From an uncultured Xanthobacteraceae bacterium (GTDB lineage: Bacteria > Pseudomonadota > Alphaproteobacteria > Rhizobiales > Xanthobacteraceae), in NCBI GenBank assembly GCA_955652195.1, contig CATPBC010000478.1, positions 1 through 9,281 of the forward strand: a stretch of 9,281 bases of DNA. The letters are read 5' to 3'. A program made the translations under genes and the position numbers. This document shows positions 7,093 through 9,281 of the stretch, piece by piece; positions within the stretch are counted from its first letter, which is position 1, and the number at the start of each line of letters is the position of its first letter. The notes under the pieces are model-generated. The model did not search any database. It was given only the letters and a program-made list of their open reading frames with translations, and was not told where the DNA came from.

Positions 7093-7956
7093 TTAGTTGG
7101 CGGCGCCGGGGGCACGCGCATTCGGCGCCGGTGCGGCAGGGACGCGCGGGGGTCCAGGCTTGCGTCCGGAAGCAGGCGGCGGACTGGAGGATGGCGGCGC
7201 AGGCGCCGAAGGGGTCGATTGCGCGATTGGGCCACCTATCGGCTGCGCGCAATCGCTCAGCCAAATGTCGTAGATCGGATGCTCGACGGCGTGCAGACCC
7301 GGGCTCGATGCAAACATCCATCCGGTAAAGATGCGCTTTATCTCGCCCTGCAACGTCACTTCATCAACTTCGACAAAAGCGTCAGTGTTGGTCGGCTCGG
7401 TCGGCGGTCGCGTGTAACAGGCGCGGGCGGTGACCTGCAGGGCGCCAAATTGCACTGTTTCTCCGACCGCCGCGTCAAACGAGATCGTGCGCCCGGTGAT
7501 TTTGTCGAGACCGGCGAACACCGCACGCGCATTTTCAATCTTCTGTGTGGGCGTCTCGGTGACAACCGTGTCGTCGGGGCGCGGCGAGGTATCGACCGGC
7601 TGCTGCGGCGGCGGATTTGCGGGTGCAGGTAAGTTGCGATTCTGCGGAGGGGGCGCCAATGACGCGCCGGCCGGAGGCGGCAACGGCTGAGACTGGATTC
7701 CGCTGGGCGCGCGCGCCGACCCTTGCGGAGGCGAAGTTTGCGCAGGGCGAGGGTATTGCTGAGCCGGATATTGCTGAGGCGCCGGATATTGCCCCGGATA
7801 TTGCACTGCGGGCGGTTGCGGCGGAAACGGCCCGCTCGGCACGTCAGCAGGCGGCCGCGGCGGCGGATCGCCGAAAGTGCTGCCGAATTGAGCCGCACCC
7901 GGCCCAGCCGCGAGGGTACCGCCGATCACGGCCAAGAGTGCGGCGATTCGAGTCAT
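7093..7956 (-). CDS. Secreted proline-rich DUF2155-domain protein
   Basis: Function unknown. The ATG at 7954-7956 gives 287 residues starting with a clear signal peptide (MTRIAALLAVIGGTLAAGPG, cleavage near AAQ at 23). Residues 24-135 are a Pro/Gln-rich low-complexity linker with repeated QYP units (52-69). Residues about 138-237 form the DUF2155 domain: ENARAVFAGLDKITGRTISF, then ALQVTARACYTRPPTEP, then FTGWMFASSPGLHAVEHP and YDIWLSDC. Cys180 and Cys236 are the only cysteines in the mature protein and could form a disulfide. A Pro/Ala/Ser-rich tail follows to the C-terminus. The frame runs upstream to 8103, but those 49 residues are not signal-like and the signal peptide fits the shorter start. 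It lies 153 bases downstream of the NDUFA12-like gene on the same strand, so the two may be co-transcribed. DUF2155 is known mainly from alphaproteobacteria. Confidence 0.85.
   Translation of the reverse strand: MTRIAALLAVIGGTLAAGPGAAQFGSTFGDPPPRPPADVPSGPFPPQPPAVQYPGQYPAPQQYPAQQYPRPAQTSPPQGSARAPSGIQSQPLPPPAGASLAPPPQNRNLPAPANPPPQQPVDTSPRPDDTVVTETPTQKIENARAVFAGLDKITGRTISFDAAVGETVQFGALQVTARACYTRPPTEPTNTDAFVEVDEVTLQGEIKRIFTGWMFASSPGLHAVEHPIYDIWLSDCAQPIGGPIAQSTPSAPAPPSSSPPPASGRKPGPPRVPAAPAPNARAPGAAN
7751..7804 (-). repeat. In-frame short tandem repeat coding for QYP units
   Basis: Four copies of a nine-base core (GGGTATTGC at 7751-7759, then GGATATTGC at 7766, 7784 and 7796) are spaced 15, 18 and 12 bases apart, all multiples of three. 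On the minus strand each encodes Gln-Tyr-Pro within the linker of the DUF2155 protein. The number of units could vary between strains by slippage. Confidence 0.7.
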
Positions 7957-8109
7957 GTTGGATTGTTTGTGCAGGTTCTTTGCTTCGTGCAGCGGCCGCG
8001 TTTTGCGCAGGCTCCGGTTAACATGCCGAATGCGGCGAAAAGGGGGATCGGCAGATTTCGCATAGACCCGCGCCAGGGAAGGCAGGAGTACGTCAGCGTC
8101 CATGCCTGA

Positions 8110-8523
8110 TCACTGATCGCCCGGATTCCAGGCCTTGTAGTCTCCTGTCGCTTTCGGTCTGCGGCCCTCCGCCAGCATCGAACCGCTCGGCCTGTGCGCC
8201 GCCGGGGTACCGGTGAGATTGGGTTCGTGCGGCTTTTCCCATCGATATGACTTTACTTGCTCCTGTGTTGGCGGCGTGTCGACGATGTGATGGAGCCAGC
8301 CGTGCCAGCTTGGTGGAACCAGTGATGCTTCGGCGATACCCTTATAGATCACCCAACGACGGTTGATACCAAGCGCCGGATCGATCTTGCCGTTCTTAGT
8401 CCGGTAATAGCGATTACCAAGTTCGTCGTGCCCGACGAACTCGCCGTAGAGCCAAGTCCACAGTTGCGTTCCAAACGTTTGACTGTTCCACCAGGTGAAC
8501 AGCCGCTGTAGAAAAGTTTTCAT
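8110..8523 (-). CDS. NDUFA12-family protein (complex I accessory subunit B17.2 homologue)
   Basis: Homologue of mitochondrial NDUFA12/B17.2 and the assembly factor NDUFAF2. In alphaproteobacteria it is associated with NADH:ubiquinone oxidoreductase (complex I) at the cytoplasmic face of the inner membrane. The ATG at 8521-8523 gives 137 residues, the usual bacterial size. Recognisable blocks are GEFVGHDELGNRYYR (27-41), RRWVIYKGIAEASLVPPSWH (55-74), GWLHH (75-79), YRWEKPHEPNLTGTPAAHRP (93-112), and the C-terminal RPKATGDYKAWNPGD. The frame is open to an ATG at 8694, but the extra 57 residues look unrelated to the family and start upstream of the transcription start expected from the candidate promoter. 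No other complex I gene is in the window. It is followed on the same strand by the DUF2155 gene. Confidence 0.93.
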   Translation of the reverse strand: MKTFLQRLFTWWNSQTFGTQLWTWLYGEFVGHDELGNRYYRTKNGKIDPALGINRRWVIYKGIAEASLVPPSWHGWLHHIVDTPPTQEQVKSYRWEKPHEPNLTGTPAAHRPSGSMLAEGRRPKATGDYKAWNPGDQ

Positions 8524-8952
8524 CCGATGGAGACCTAAACCAAGTTCTTCGGAAAATGCGTCGAAGCCGCTCGCAACAAAGCGCGGTCTTTTGCTTGCGA
8601 AGATTCGATACCGAACTAGTAATTGCCAGTTGGCGGCAAAGCTGTCCAGCGCGGAAAAACCAATGAAACCGCCGGTCTGATCGGGCGTTTTCAATTATAT
8701 TTTGTGTCATGTGGCATCATAAACTCACGTAGGGAAAATGAAGTCGACGCAAGCACTTGCGAGCGGAAAGGCTGCTTTAGGTACGACATAGGTACGGCGC
8801 TGGGCGCACAGCACTTCACCCATCTTCAGCGCAACGCCGTCGCCACGATGGCCCAGTGAAGATCATTGCGTTCGATTCAATCGGCTGGCACCGTGGCGAT
8901 CCTGCGGTTCACTCGCACTGACTACCATCAGCTATACGACAGCAAGACACGA
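8524..8952. other. 429-base stretch without a convincing gene
   Basis: It holds the candidate promoter for the NDUFA12-like gene (8694-8722) and the long leader that promoter implies. It also has a perfect 6+6 palindrome CGCAAG-CA-CTTGCG (8748-8761) and an 8-base direct repeat TAGGTACG at 8778-8785 and 8789-8796. A minus-strand open stretch (8725-8862) could encode 32 residues from ATG 8823, and a plus-strand 78-codon frame covers 8623-8859. Neither looks like a known protein, and neither has a good ribosome binding site. Composition is visibly more AT-rich than the genes to the left. It may contain a decayed gene or dispersed repeat, but I cannot identify it. Confidence 0.5.
8694..8722 (-). 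promoter_or_regulatory. Candidate promoter of the NDUFA12-like gene
   Basis: Read on the minus strand, TATAAT (8699-8694) is a perfect -10 and TTATGA (8722-8717) a weak -35 (three of six matches), with 17 bases between. Transcription would start near 8687, about 165 bases before the ATG at 8523, and downstream of the alternative ATG at 8694. The surrounding AT-rich sequence makes a chance match possible. Confidence 0.35.
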
Positions 8953-9281
8953 ATGCGCGAGATAATCCCGATGGTTGCACTGATAGTGTCGCTATGCTCG
9001 CTGCTTATTTCGTTTGATGTGTGGCGGCGATCATTTAGACCAGTGGTGTCAGCCGCCGTCAAAACCCACGCAGCGGGAAATGTCACGATTTCCTATGATT
9101 TGGTGATCCAAAATTCGGGTACGCGGCCGGCCAGAAATATTAGGATCAGTCCGGTCAGCTCACTAGATGCCGCGCTGGGCCAAGATGCCACTGAGGACAA
9201 TAAGCGAAGGTGGCTCGCCTGTTTCGACCAGACGATACCAGTATTGCAACCCAACGAACGTGTTTCATGCTCCTTCGGTAC
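8953..9281 (+). CDS. Unrecognised membrane-anchored protein, C-terminus outside window
   Basis: I do not recognise this protein. From ATG 8953 it reads 109 residues to the window edge without a stop. The N-terminus carries one hydrophobic segment (about 4-21, IIPMVALIVSLCSLLISF), followed by WRRSFRP, which suggests a single membrane helix. The rest is soluble and beta-like: a stretch ending SYDLVIQNSGTRPARNIRI (about 48-66) resembles the start of an immunoglobulin-like or CARDB-type fold seen in many uncharacterised membrane proteins. By the positive-inside rule the orientation is unclear. The frame is open upstream to 8860, with alternative starts GTG 8893 and TTG 8866. No strong Shine-Dalgarno supports any of them; I chose the ATG because the hydrophobic segment then begins at residue 4. 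Base composition is lower in GC than the core genes to the left. Confidence 0.6.
   Translation, partial: MREIIPMVALIVSLCSLLISFDVWRRSFRPVVSAAVKTHAAGNVTISYDLVIQNSGTRPARNIRISPVSSLDAALGQDATEDNKRRWLACFDQTIPVLQPNERVSCSFG

Noticed and set aside
7723..8109. Plus-strand Arg-rich open frame antisense to the DUF2155 gene start
   Set aside because: The Arg-rich composition is the shadow of the Pro/Gln-rich minus-strand protein; no start signal supports it.
8623..8859. Plus-strand open frame of 78 codons in the right-hand gap
   Set aside because: It overlaps the candidate NDUFA12 promoter, has no ribosome binding site and no family resemblance.

Overview
The window looks like an ordinary chromosomal core region of a high-GC alphaproteobacterium, most likely order Hyphomicrobiales (Bradyrhizobium/Rhodopseudomonas-like). 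The reasons are the gene set (type II 3-dehydroquinase, accB-accC, aat, a DUF2155 protein, an NDUFA12-family protein), the style of the proteins, and an intergenic palindrome of a kind I remember from that group. I could run no searches, so the taxonomic call is inference.

Layout. At the left edge, on the minus strand, is a PLP-dependent class I/II aminotransferase whose C-terminus lies outside the window (1-818). Divergent from it is a plus-strand series: an exported BepA-like M48 metalloprotease with a C-terminal TPR-like region (986-2416); an exported DsbA/ScsC-like thiol oxidoreductase 11 bases behind it (2428-3231); then, after a 143-base gap, aroQ (3375-3824), accB (3827-4300) and accC (4339-5691). 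A lone receiver-domain response regulator lies convergent to accC with 9 bases between the stops (5701-6108, minus). Divergent from it is aat (6312-6986, plus). After aat come two adjacent palindromes (6993-7092) that end directly against the stop codon of a minus-strand DUF2155 gene (7093-7956), preceded on that strand by an NDUFA12-family gene (8110-8523). A more AT-rich stretch of about 430 bases without a convincing gene follows. The window ends in the N-terminal part of an unrecognised single-pass membrane protein (8953-9281, plus).

How the genes fit together. The M48 protease and the DsbA-like protein are both predicted to be exported and probably co-transcribed, which suggests envelope protein folding and quality control. 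aroQ serves the shikimate pathway. accB and accC supply the biotin carrier and biotin carboxylase halves of acetyl-CoA carboxylase for fatty-acid synthesis. aat appends Leu/Phe to N-termini for the N-degron pathway. The NDUFA12-like protein is related to a complex I accessory/assembly factor. DUF2155 has no known function; here it is a secreted or periplasmic proline-rich protein with a two-cysteine core domain.

I found no mobile element, CRISPR array, tRNA or rRNA, and no convincing new multi-gene system. The points most worth a second look are the composite palindromic repeat, the substitutions in the AroQ active-site loop, the DUF2155/NDUFA12 linkage, and the unassigned region at the right end.
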